A stretch of DNA of 24,144 nucleotides. Origin: Firmicutes bacterium CAG:822 (lineage in GTDB: Bacteria > Bacillota_I > Bacilli_A > RF39 > UBA660). A program made the translations under genes and the position numbers. This document shows, piece by piece, positions 1 through 6,604 of the stretch; positions within the stretch are counted from its first letter, which is position 1; each line of letters opens with the position of its first letter. The stretch spans positions 1-24,144 of the forward strand of contig HF990864.1 of the NCBI GenBank assembly GCA_000432855.1. Direction: 5' to 3'. Under the pieces are notes generated by a model, which saw only the letters and a list, made by a program, of their open reading frames with translations, ran no database searches and was not told where the DNA came from.

Positions 1-7
1 GTAAGCT

Positions 8-36
8 AATGTCAAAATTTATTTTGGCATTTTGTT
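8..36 (+). terminator. Intrinsic terminator of an upstream unit
   Basis: A 10-bp stem (8-17 with 22-31, one G-T pair) closes a 4-nt loop and is followed by a short T-rich tract. It probably ends a transcript that enters from left of the window. The next promoter starts only about 10 bases later. Confidence 0.5.
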
Positions 37-43
37 CAATATA

Positions 44-72
44 TTGACATCAATAAATAAAAATGGTATCAT
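44..72 (+). promoter_or_regulatory. Strong sigma-A promoter without a following ORF
   Basis: A perfect -35 box TTGACA (44-49), a 17-base spacer and a -10 box TATCAT (67-72) preceded by TG at 64-65 (extended -10) are visible. Transcription should start near 79. No credible ORF follows before the terminator at 348-383. Confidence 0.7.
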
Positions 73-78
73 GAAATT

Positions 79-383
79 ACTTAATAGGATAGCGTAACAA
101 TTTTAATGACTTGCAGTTCTATAAACCCAAATTTTTAATCCGTATATTTATACTTATTAAAAACTTGAGAATATAGATAGTAATTAAAATCTCTTTGCTT
201 ACCTTATGCGTGGAAGATTAGTATAGGGGAAGAAAGATGCGTATTATCAATCAAGCTATTAAGTAATATGTACATATATGGGATCTTGATACCAAATTAT
301 ATGTTGTAACTGTCAGTACAATTTATAATTTACCTTTAACCCCATCCAAAAACATGCTTTATGACAGAAGGCATGTTTTTTGG
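79..383 (+). ncRNA. Candidate non-coding RNA of about 300 nt, family not recognised
   Basis: The stretch lies between a near-consensus promoter (44-72) and a clear intrinsic terminator (348-383). It holds only micro-ORFs of ten codons or fewer. A small hairpin (304-308 with 317-321) lies near the 3' end. The superoxide reductase gene downstream has its own promoter (403-431), so this is probably not merely its leader. I looked for hallmarks of tmRNA, RNase P RNA, SRP RNA, T-box and common riboswitches and recognised none; 6S RNA or a lineage-specific sRNA remain possible. One 9-codon ORF at 238-267 has an AGGGGA site 7 bases upstream and could be a leader peptide instead. The call rests on transcription signals and the absence of coding. 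Confidence 0.4.
348..383 (+). terminator. Intrinsic terminator
   Basis: The stem AAAAACATGC (348-357) pairs with GCATGTTTTT (371-380) around a 13-nt loop; the 3' arm runs into the T tract. It ends the candidate RNA unit and isolates it from the gene at 474. Confidence 0.75.
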
Positions 384-402
384 TATATAAAAGGTATTAA
401 AA

Positions 403-431
403 TTGACTAAAACCATATAAATTATTAAAAT
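403..431 (+). promoter_or_regulatory. Promoter of the superoxide reductase gene
   Basis: TTGACT (403-408), a 17-base spacer and TAAAAT (426-431) place the start of transcription near 438. That leaves a leader of about 35 nt before the ATG at 474 and argues against the earlier in-frame TTG at 444. Confidence 0.55.
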
Positions 432-473
432 GATAATAAGGAGTTGTACTTCTTAAAGAATGGAGATGTTAAA

Positions 474-845
474 ATGAGAAAATTTTATTTATGCAAAAAA
501 TGTGGAAATGTTGTTTCATTATTGGTAAATGGACAAGGAACCTTATCATGTTGTGGTGAACCAATGGAAGAGTTGACAGCTAATACCGTTGATGCCGCAG
601 TTGAAAAACACGTTCCATCATATGATGTTAGAGATAATAAAATAGTTGTTAAAGTCGGTGAAGTGATGCATCCAATGGATGAAGATCACTATATAAACTT
701 TGTTGCCTTAGAATATGATGATACAATCGATATTCATAACTTTAAACCAGGTGATGATCCATTTTGGATATTCGATTATCAAGAGGGCGCAACTATTTAT
801 GCTTACTGTAATAAACATGGACTTTGGAAAGTTGATATTAACTAG
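474..845 (+). CDS. Desulfoferrodoxin-type superoxide reductase
   Basis: This 123-aa cytoplasmic protein should reduce superoxide to hydrogen peroxide without making oxygen, an anaerobe's defence. Residues 1-34 form a desulforedoxin-like domain with Cys7, Cys10 and the pair Cys26-Cys27 as ligands of a rubredoxin-like iron centre. Residues 38-123 are the catalytic domain: His46 (EKHVP), His66 (HPM), His72 (HYINF) and the C-terminal pair Cys112/His115 (CNKHGLW) match the four-His, one-Cys ferrous site. The length is normal for the two-iron class. An in-frame TTG at 444 would add ten residues, but its AAGGAG abuts it with no spacing; ATG 474 has GGAG eight bases upstream. The gene has its own promoter and terminator and appears monocistronic. 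Confidence 0.93.
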   Translation: MRKFYLCKKCGNVVSLLVNGQGTLSCCGEPMEELTANTVDAAVEKHVPSYDVRDNKIVVKVGEVMHPMDEDHYINFVALEYDDTIDIHNFKPGDDPFWIFDYQEGATIYAYCNKHGLWKVDIN

Positions 846-860
846 GTATTCATCAAAAAC

Positions 861-890
861 AAGCTAAGAAATTAATTTCTTAGCTTTTAT
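861..890 (+). terminator. Intrinsic terminator of the superoxide reductase gene
   Basis: An 11-bp perfect stem (861-871 with 876-886) with a 4-nt loop is followed by TTATTATATTTT. The arms are mirror complements, so it could also work in the reverse direction. Confidence 0.75.
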
Positions 891-1002
891 TATATTTTGA
901 TATTTCATAGTGTAAAGTCGTATTAATTCAAACCGTTTTAAGAATATACTGATATAGAAGGAAAAATATTTTAACTTGAACTTCTAAAAGGAGAAAACAT
1001 TT

Positions 1003-1218
1003 ATGAAAATGTCAAATAAAGTTTACGATATATTAAAGGGTATCGCCCAAATTATATTACCGGGTTTAGGAACGTTGTATTTTGCTCTTAGTAGTATTTG
1101 GAATCTTCCACTTGGAGAAGAAATTGTCGGAACCATCACAGCAATTGATACTTTCCTAGGTGCCTTACTTGGAATATCTACTGTGAATTACTATAAAGAG
1201 AAAGATAATGAAACCTAA
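1003..1218 (+). CDS. Small phage holin, Dp-1 holin-like
   Basis: A 71-aa membrane protein with two hydrophobic stretches: about residues 11-30 (GIAQIILPGLGTLYFALSS) and 40-60 (IVGTITAIDTFLGALLGIS), and a charged C-terminus. The pattern, with the Pro-Gly kink in the first segment and TITAIDTFLG in the second, matches from memory the Dp-1-type phage holin family, which permeabilises the membrane so an endolysin can reach the wall. AAAAGGAG (986-993) lies nine bases upstream of the ATG. No endolysin, tail or other phage gene is nearby, so it is a solitary remnant or a domesticated gene. A terminator follows within 20 bases. Confidence 0.75.
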   Translation: MKMSNKVYDILKGIAQIILPGLGTLYFALSSIWNLPLGEEIVGTITAIDTFLGALLGISTVNYYKEKDNET

Positions 1219-1237
1219 GAATATTAATTTATTAAAA

Positions 1238-1260
1238 AACCGCTTTTAAGCGGTTATTTT
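1238..1260 (+). terminator. Terminator after the holin gene
   Basis: AACCGC (1238-1243) pairs with GCGGTT (1250-1255), followed by ATTTT. It sits between the holin gene and the convergent tRNA gene and may serve both directions, because an A tract precedes it. Confidence 0.65.
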
Positions 1261-1264
1261 CATA

Positions 1265-1340
1265 TGGTGCTGGAAATAGGACTTGAACCTACGACCTGCT
1301 GATTACGAGACAGCTGCTCTACCAACTGAGCTATTCCAGC
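1265..1340 (-). tRNA. tRNA-Thr (anticodon CGT)
   Basis: Read on the minus strand, the acceptor stem GCTGGAA pairs with TTCCAGC. It is followed by discriminator A and an encoded CCA (1265-1267). The D arm is GCTC/GAGC, the anticodon loop is CTCGTAA with CGT at 1305-1307, and the T arm is GTAGG-TTCAAGT-CCTAT. The body strongly resembles bacterial tRNA-Thr; it reads ACG codons. The innermost anticodon-stem position is a T-T mismatch, tolerated in some tRNAs. It is a single gene, not part of a tRNA cluster, and converges with the holin gene. Confidence 0.96.
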
Positions 1341-1356
1341 ACGTCAATGCAATTAC

Positions 1357-1385
1357 ATTATATAATATTTTTATGCATTTGACTA
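1357..1385 (-). promoter_or_regulatory. Promoter of the tRNA-Thr gene
   Basis: On the minus strand, TAGTCA (1385-1380), a 17-base spacer and a perfect TATAAT (1362-1357) lie about 17 bases before the tRNA 5' end at 1340. Confidence 0.6.
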
Positions 1386-1438
1386 GTTTATTTTCGTCTT
1401 TTTTTCACTTTGACCGCATAATTATTTCACCAATTACA

Positions 1439-1447
1439 TGGTATACT
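1439..1447 (+). promoter_or_regulatory. Extended -10 promoter of the ABC transporter operon
   Basis: TGGTATACT gives a TGn extended -10 with TATACT at 1442-1447. There is no good -35 at the usual distance; TTGACC at 1410 is too far away (26-base spacer). The start codon follows 22 bases later. Confidence 0.45.
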
Positions 1448-1469
1448 TAAACCGTGAAAGGAGAGAGAA

Positions 1470-1889
1470 ATGTACATAATAAAAAATGCCTGGATTAATA
1501 TTAAAAGACATCTAGGTAGAAATATTTTAATTGGTTTAATAGTTTTAGTTGTCGCTTTAAGTTCTACTATTGCTTTATCTATAAACACATCAGGAAACAA
1601 ATTGATCGAAAGTTATAAAGACAAAAACGAACTAGCTGTTTCCTTCAGGCTAGATATGAGTAAACTAAGAGATGAAAGCAATACCTACACTAAGCTTACT
1701 ATAAGTGATATTGAAAACTATGCCGACTCTGATTATGTATCGAGTTATTATTACACTCTAGATACTAGTTTATCATCAGATGATATTGAAGCTATCGACA
1801 TGAGTGAAAAATTTGAACCTAAAGATAATGGAAACGCTCCAAATAGTGAAATACCTAGGGGAGATATTGGTGATATGGAGATGATATGA
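1470..1889 (+). CDS. ABC transporter permease, N-terminal part (split gene)
   Basis: These 139 aa are the start of a MacB/FtsX-type permease: a short basic cytoplasmic tail, one membrane helix at about residues 18-40 (NILIGLIVLVVALSSTIALSI), then an acidic extracytoplasmic domain. The reading frame ends in TGA at 1887-1889 inside the expected periplasmic-type domain. The rest of the protein continues in the +2 frame from an ATG at 1886, overlapping as ATGA. The two parts together (about 475 aa, four membrane helices) have the size of one intact permease, so I read this as a frameshifted gene. AAAGGAG precedes ATG 1470. Translational coupling of two half-proteins is the alternative. Confidence 0.75.
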   Translation: MYIIKNAWINIKRHLGRNILIGLIVLVVALSSTIALSINTSGNKLIESYKDKNELAVSFRLDMSKLRDESNTYTKLTISDIENYADSDYVSSYYYTLDTSLSSDDIEAIDMSEKFEPKDNGNAPNSEIPRGDIGDMEMI

Positions 1890-2896
1890 CCAGCCAAGGT
1901 GATTATAAAATAACTGCTTATTCTGACCCATCTTATATTGAAAACTTTATAAATGGAACCTCTAAAATAACATCAGGTTCAATGATTACCAAAGATGATG
2001 AAGAAAATCATGTTGTCATAAGTGAAGAACTAGCTACTCAAAATGATTCAGAAGTAGGGGATGAAATAACATTCTATTTACCATCTGATTCTTCTATCAC
2101 ATACACCTTTGAAATAACTGGTATCTTTGAAACAACCGATGATAGTGCATCAGATGACTTCATGAATATAAACGCTTTAAATGCTCAAAACCAAATCTAT
2201 ACAACTGTTACTGCTATCAATAACATCTTAGAAGATGATGATAGTTCAAATAGTTTAAATGCCACTATTTATTTAAAAAATCAAGATGATTTAGAGGCTT
2301 ACACCGAAGAAGTTAAAGATAAAGGTTTAAGTGATTATTACACATTATCAAACAACACTGATGAAATCACCAGTACCTTAACTCCCATTAAAAATATCAG
2401 TAACTTTTCAATGACATTCCTTATTATCATATTAATTGTTGGTGCTATCATTTTAGCCGTTATCAATATTCTAAATATTAGAGATAGAAAATATGAAATA
2501 GGTGTTTTAAGAGCTATAGGAATGAGTAAAACAAAATTAATTTTAAGCTTACTTACTGAACTATTTATCGTAACAGTTATAGCATTTATCATAGGAATTA
2601 TAGGTGGCAAATTATTAAGTCAACCAGTTACTAATAAAATGCTTGAAAATGAAATCAATTCCCAGCAAGTCCAAACTGAAAATACAAGAGAAAACTTTGG
2701 TGGTAGAGGTTTCGAAAGACCAAATGAAAGGCGTACTACTCAAAATTATGAAGACAGCTTAACCGTAACTTTAGATGTTAAAACCATTATTATATTATTT
2801 AGTTTTGGATTAATCTTAGTTATTGTAAGTGGTTCTGCATCAGCAATTTTCATTACCAAATATAATCCAAATCAAATACTTAGAAATCAAACTTAA
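1886..2896 (+). CDS. ABC transporter permease, C-terminal part (split gene)
   Basis: These 336 aa begin inside the extracytoplasmic MacB-like domain. They end with the three C-terminal helices of the FtsX fold: about residues 173-197 (FSMTFLIIILIVGAIILAV), 217-241, and 300-325 (IIILFSFGLILVIVSGSAS). Between helices two and three is a long polar loop with NFGGRGFERPNERRTTQ. The motif RKYEIGVLRAIGMSKTKLI after the first of these helices is the coupling segment that contacts the ATPase. Such permeases move peptides, lipids or antimicrobials outward without a substrate channel. GGAG at 1877-1880 lies five bases before the ATG, so reinitiation is possible, but a protein starting here would lack the first helix. 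The ATPase gene follows directly. Confidence 0.78.
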   Translation: MTSQGDYKITAYSDPSYIENFINGTSKITSGSMITKDDEENHVVISEELATQNDSEVGDEITFYLPSDSSITYTFEITGIFETTDDSASDDFMNINALNAQNQIYTTVTAINNILEDDDSSNSLNATIYLKNQDDLEAYTEEVKDKGLSDYYTLSNNTDEITSTLTPIKNISNFSMTFLIIILIVGAIILAVINILNIRDRKYEIGVLRAIGMSKTKLILSLLTELFIVTVIAFIIGIIGGKLLSQPVTNKMLENEINSQQVQTENTRENFGGRGFERPNERRTTQNYEDSLTVTLDVKTIIILFSFGLILVIVSGSASAIFITKYNPNQILRNQT

Positions 2897-2908
2897 GGAG
2901 ATGATATT

Positions 2909-3559
2909 ATTTTAAAATTAAAAAATCTAAATTTCGCATATAAACACGACAATTATGTTTTAAAAAATATAAACTTAGAATTTAAAGAAGGAAAAGTATA
3001 TGGTATATTTGGTAAAAGTGGCGCCGGCAAATCAACCTTGTTAAGCTTAATGGCTGGATTAGAAACCTACAAAGAAGGTGAAATTCTTTATAACGAAAAA
3101 GATTTAAATAAAATAAATCACGATTACTATAGATGTCATGATGTTGGAATTGTCTTCCAAAACTATAACTTACTCCCTTATCTAACCGCTTTAGAAAATG
3201 TCGTTTTATCATTAGATATTAGCGGATACACAGGTAAAGATAAAAAGATAAAAGCCTTAGAATGTCTTAAAAAAGTTGGTATCGATAAATCCAAAGCAAA
3301 TCAGAGAATTTTAACTCTATCAGGTGGCCAGCAACAACGTGTGGCTATTGCGAGAGCTCTAGCCTATAACCCGAGTATTATTCTAGCTGACGAACCAACT
3401 GGTAATTTAGATAAAGAAACTGAAGAAGAAGTTTTAGACATATTTACAAATTTAGCCCATAAAGATAAAAAATGTATTATCATTATATCTCACTCAAACA
3501 ACGTCAAAGAAAAAGTCGATGTTGTTAAATACTTAAAAGAAGGTAAAATTACAAATTAA
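2909..3559 (+). CDS. ABC transporter ATPase (LolD/MacB type) with apparent ATT start
   Basis: The protein (about 216 aa) powers the permease upstream. Visible are Walker A GKSGAGKST (3011-3037), a Q-loop in VFQNYNLLP, signature LSGGQQQRVAIARAL, Walker B IILADEPTGNLD and switch His in IIISHS. The frame is open leftwards through the whole N-terminus (LKLKNLNFAYKHDNYVLKNI), but no ATG, GTG or TTG exists before Walker A. The only ATG near AAGGAG (2895-2900) is out of frame at 2901 and soon stops. The position homologous to Met1 is ATT at 2909 (eight bases after the SD; ATT 2906 is the alternative). Either ATT is used, as in some infC genes, or the start has been lost. With the split permease, decay is likely. 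Confidence 0.8.
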   Translation: MLKLKNLNFAYKHDNYVLKNINLEFKEGKVYGIFGKSGAGKSTLLSLMAGLETYKEGEILYNEKDLNKINHDYYRCHDVGIVFQNYNLLPYLTALENVVLSLDISGYTGKDKKIKALECLKKVGIDKSKANQRILTLSGGQQQRVAIARALAYNPSIILADEPTGNLDKETEEEVLDIFTNLAHKDKKCIIIISHSNNVKEKVDVVKYLKEGKITN

Positions 3560-3570
3560 ACCTTCTTTTT
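3535..3570 (+). terminator. Terminator overlapping the ATPase stop codon
   Basis: AAAAGAAGGT (3535-3544) pairs with ACCTTCTTTT (3560-3569), followed by T. The ATPase stop codon (3557-3559) lies in the loop, so the hairpin uses coding sequence. Confidence 0.65.
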
Positions 3571-3616
3571 ATGTGCCAAAATATCGTAAAGTAATCTGTT
3601 TTTTCTAAGCAATTAA

Positions 3617-3625
3617 TGGTATAAT
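3617..3625 (+). promoter_or_regulatory. Extended -10 promoter of the mutL operon
   Basis: TGGTATAAT: a TG at 3617-3618 and a perfect TATAAT at 3620-3625, 31 bases before the mutL ATG. The -35 region (about 3597) is poor, as expected for an extended -10 promoter. Confidence 0.6.
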
Positions 3626-3656
3626 CTTATAAGAAGGTTAAACAAAAGGTGATAGT

Positions 3657-5474
3657 ATGGCAGTAATAAAAATTATGGATGAACTTCTCGCTAATAAAAT
3701 AGCCGCTGGTGAAGTAGTCGAAAGATGTGCCTCAGTTGTTAAAGAGTTAGTCGAAAATAGTATTGATGCCGGTAGTACAGAAATCAAAGTCGAATTAGAA
3801 GATGCTGGTACAAGACAGATAAAAGTCATTGATAATGGTAAAGGTATGGATAAAGATGATGCCGTTTTGGCTTTCTCAAGACATGCCACTAGTAAAATAG
3901 ATGATGAAGATGATTTGTATAGATTAACTACTTTAGGTTTCAGAGGCGAGGCTTTAGCTTCCATCGCAGCCGTTAGTAAAGTTGATTTAAAAACATGCAT
4001 GGGAGAAATAGGAACCCACGTAGTAATTAATGGTGGAAAAATATTAGAAGTTGGATTAGGAGATGCTAGAAAAGGTACAACCATTACCGTCAGTGAACTT
4101 TTCTATAATACTCCAGCTAGATTAAAACATATGAAAAGTTTATATACTGAGCTTGCCAGTATTACCGATTATATAAATAAATTAGCTTTGTCTCAGCCCA
4201 ACATCCGCTTTACTTTAAAAAACAATGATAACGTTATTTTAAGAACTGATGGCTCAGGTAATATCTTAAAAGTTATTCAAAGTATTTATGGTACTGATGT
4301 TGCTAGAAAAATGGTCCCAATCAAAGGTGAAAATGCCGATTATGAAATATCGGGTTATGTCTCACTTCCAGAGGTCCATAGATCAAGTCGAAATAATATG
4401 GTAACCATTGTCAATGGTAGAGTAGTTAGAAATATGGATATTAATAGAACCATAAATGACGCCTATCACTCATATAAACCAGATAATAGGTACCCAATAA
4501 CTATAATCAATATTGAGGTTGACCCAAGTGTTATTGATGTTAACATCCATCCAACTAAAATGGATATCAAATTTAGTAAAATGGACACTTTACTAGAATT
4601 AATTAAAGTAACTATCTTTGCGGCTATTACTGATAGAAATTTAATTCCCGAAGTATCAATAAGAAAAGAAAAACCAAAAAGAGAAGAGTTACGTTTTGAT
4701 TTGGAAAGACATTCTCATACTGAACCTAAAATTGAAGCTGAACCTATAGAATTTGAAGAGCCAGAAATTCCTATCAATGAAAGTATTTATGAAGATGAAA
4801 ACAATGGCGATATTGTTCATGAAGTTGTCATGGAAAATGACGAATATAAAATAAACACCAAAGAAGAAAAAGAATTCATGCCGGAGATGTATCCTGTCGG
4901 TTTAGTTCATGGTACATATATAATTGCCCAAAACGAAAAAGGTATGTATATCATTGACCAGCACGCTGCCAAAGAAAGATGTAATTATGAAAAGTTTAAA
5001 GTAGCTATGGGAAAACCTAATATTGCTTCAACTCCGTTGCTTTTCCCAATTACGATTGAACTTTCAAATGATGAATTCATTATCTTAAAAGAAAATATGC
5101 ATATCTTAGAAGATTTAAAATTTAAGATTGAAGAATTCGGAATTAATTCTGTTATCGTAAAAGAACATCCTGCTTGGTTACCACAAGGTCATGAAGAAGA
5201 ATCTATTAGAAACATTATTGAAATAATTATACATACAAAAAAAGATTTTAGTATTGAAAAGTTTAATGAGAAAGTAGCTACCATGATGAGCTGTAAACAT
5301 GCCATTAAAGCTAATACTAATATTACGATGGAAGATATGGAAGCTTTAATTTCCGATTTAAGAAAGTGTAAAAATCCATTCAACTGCCCACATGGTAGAC
5401 CAACGATGATTTATTATTCCAATTATGATTTAGAAAAATTATTCAAACGTAGTGGTTTTGATACCATCAAATAG
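3657..5474 (+). CDS. mutL: DNA mismatch repair protein MutL (endonuclease type)
   Basis: MutL (605 aa) links mismatch recognition by MutS to strand incision. The N-terminal GHKL ATPase (about 1-330) shows KELVENSIDAG with Glu30 and Asn34, DNGKGM, RHATSKI and TLGFRGEAL. After an acidic linker (about 335-410) the C-terminal dimerisation/endonuclease domain has DQHAAKER from Asp434, SCKHAIKAN with Cys546, and CPHGRP from Cys577. These are the metal-site motifs of nicking MutL proteins, as in Bacillus and unlike E. coli. The usual ERPASVVKEL reads ERCASVVKEL here. AAAGGTGAT precedes the ATG. mutS is not in this window. The desulfurase gene follows after 12 bases, so the two share a transcript. 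Confidence 0.97.
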   Translation: MAVIKIMDELLANKIAAGEVVERCASVVKELVENSIDAGSTEIKVELEDAGTRQIKVIDNGKGMDKDDAVLAFSRHATSKIDDEDDLYRLTTLGFRGEALASIAAVSKVDLKTCMGEIGTHVVINGGKILEVGLGDARKGTTITVSELFYNTPARLKHMKSLYTELASITDYINKLALSQPNIRFTLKNNDNVILRTDGSGNILKVIQSIYGTDVARKMVPIKGENADYEISGYVSLPEVHRSSRNNMVTIVNGRVVRNMDINRTINDAYHSYKPDNRYPITIINIEVDPSVIDVNIHPTKMDIKFSKMDTLLELIKVTIFAAITDRNLIPEVSIRKEKPKREELRFDLERHSHTEPKIEAEPIEFEEPEIPINESIYEDENNGDIVHEVVMENDEYKINTKEEKEFMPEMYPVGLVHGTYIIAQNEKGMYIIDQHAAKERCNYEKFKVAMGKPNIASTPLLFPITIELSNDEFIILKENMHILEDLKFKIEEFGINSVIVKEHPAWLPQGHEEESIRNIIEIIIHTKKDFSIEKFNEKVATMMSCKHAIKANTNITMEDMEALISDLRKCKNPFNCPHGRPTMIYYSNYDLEKLFKRSGFDTIK

Positions 5475-5486
5475 AAAGGAGTTTAT

Positions 5487-6593
5487 ATGACATATTTAGA
5501 TTATAGTGCGACAACTCCCGTCGACGATGAAGTTTTAGATACCTTTGTTAAAGCTTCAAAATTCATCGGTAATCCTAATTCGCTTCATAAACTAGGAATT
5601 AAAGCTAAACACCTAATAGATGCCTCTACTAACCAAATAGCCAGTATCTTAAATATCAAACCTACAGAAATTATTTATACATCAGGCGCCTCTGAAAGTA
5701 ATAATACGATTATTAAATCCATGGAGAAATTCCAAAATAGGGGCAGACATATTATAACTACTGCTTTAGAACATTCATCTATTTATGCTCCTTTAAAACA
5801 GCTAGAAGCCAAAGGCTTTAAAGTCGATTATGTTCCTCTAGAAAATGGCCTAGTTAAATTAGATGAATTAGAGAAAATGTTAACAGACGATACTGTCTTA
5901 GTTACTATTGCTATGGTCAGTAGTGAAACCGGTATTCGCCAGCCCATCGAAGAAATTGGTAAACTATTAAAAAAATATCCAAAAATAATCTTTCATAGTG
6001 ATATAACCCAAGCTGTTGGTAAAATAAAATTTGATTTAACTGATGTTGATGCGGCTAGTTTTTCGGCTCATAAATTCTTTGGCTTTAAAGGAATCGGTGT
6101 TTTATATAAAAAAGAAAATTTGATAATTGAACCGTTGATTGCTGGTGGCAAGAGTACAACTGTTTTTAGAAGTGGTACTCCACCTCTAGAACTCATTGCC
6201 TCTACCGCTAAAGCCTTAAGATTGAGTTATGAAAACATCGATAATGATATTGTAAAAGTAAAAAAAATAAATGAAACATTAAAAGAAGCTTTGTCTAAAT
6301 ATCCAAATGTTTCTATAAATAGTAATGAAAATTCTATCCCACATATTTTAAATATCAGTGTAAAAGGAATAAAACCTGAAACATTACTTCATAGTTTAGA
6401 AACATACGAAGTATATATTTCTACCCAAAGTGCTTGTTCAACGGGTGTTGCTTCTAAACCCGTTTTAGCGCTAACCAACGATGAAGAAAAAGCTAAAACA
6501 AGCATCAGAATAAGTATTTCTAAAAAAACAACTGAAAAGGATACCCAAAACTTTCTAAAAGCCTTTGATGAAAGTTATAAAAAATTAATGTAA
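5487..6593 (+). CDS. Cysteine desulfurase, NifS/IscS type
   Basis: This 368-aa PLP enzyme takes sulfur from L-cysteine as a persulfide for Fe-S clusters or tRNA thiolation. The fold-type I landmarks are in order: LDYSATTP at the start, ASESNN, ITTALEHSS (His on the PLP ring), HSDITQAVGKI, the PLP lysine Lys196 in SAHKFFGFKGIG, FRSGTPP, and the catalytic Cys317 in SACSTG within a long mobile loop. The SACSTG loop places it with IscS/NifS rather than SufS. AAAGGAG lies in the 12-base gap after mutL. No iscU, sufU, thiI or mnmA is adjacent, so the acceptor cannot be told from context. Confidence 0.93.
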   Translation: MTYLDYSATTPVDDEVLDTFVKASKFIGNPNSLHKLGIKAKHLIDASTNQIASILNIKPTEIIYTSGASESNNTIIKSMEKFQNRGRHIITTALEHSSIYAPLKQLEAKGFKVDYVPLENGLVKLDELEKMLTDDTVLVTIAMVSSETGIRQPIEEIGKLLKKYPKIIFHSDITQAVGKIKFDLTDVDAASFSAHKFFGFKGIGVLYKKENLIIEPLIAGGKSTTVFRSGTPPLELIASTAKALRLSYENIDNDIVKVKKINETLKEALSKYPNVSINSNENSIPHILNISVKGIKPETLLHSLETYEVYISTQSACSTGVASKPVLALTNDEEKAKTSIRISISKKTTEKDTQNFLKAFDESYKKLM

Positions 6594-6604
6594 GGAGAGT
6601 TCAT

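Noticed and set aside
79..345. tmRNA, RNase P RNA, SRP RNA, T-box or common riboswitch
   Set aside because: No diagnostic motif was found (no SRP helix-8 tetraloop segment, no T-box sequence, no tag-peptide ORF, no RNase P core).
444..473. Longer superoxide reductase starting at TTG 444
   Set aside because: AAGGAG abuts the TTG with no spacing and the predicted transcription start is only a few bases upstream; ATG 474 has a well-spaced site and matches the family's N-terminus.
1410..1447. TTGACC and TATACT as a standard promoter
   Set aside because: The spacer would be 26 bases; only the extended -10 is credible.
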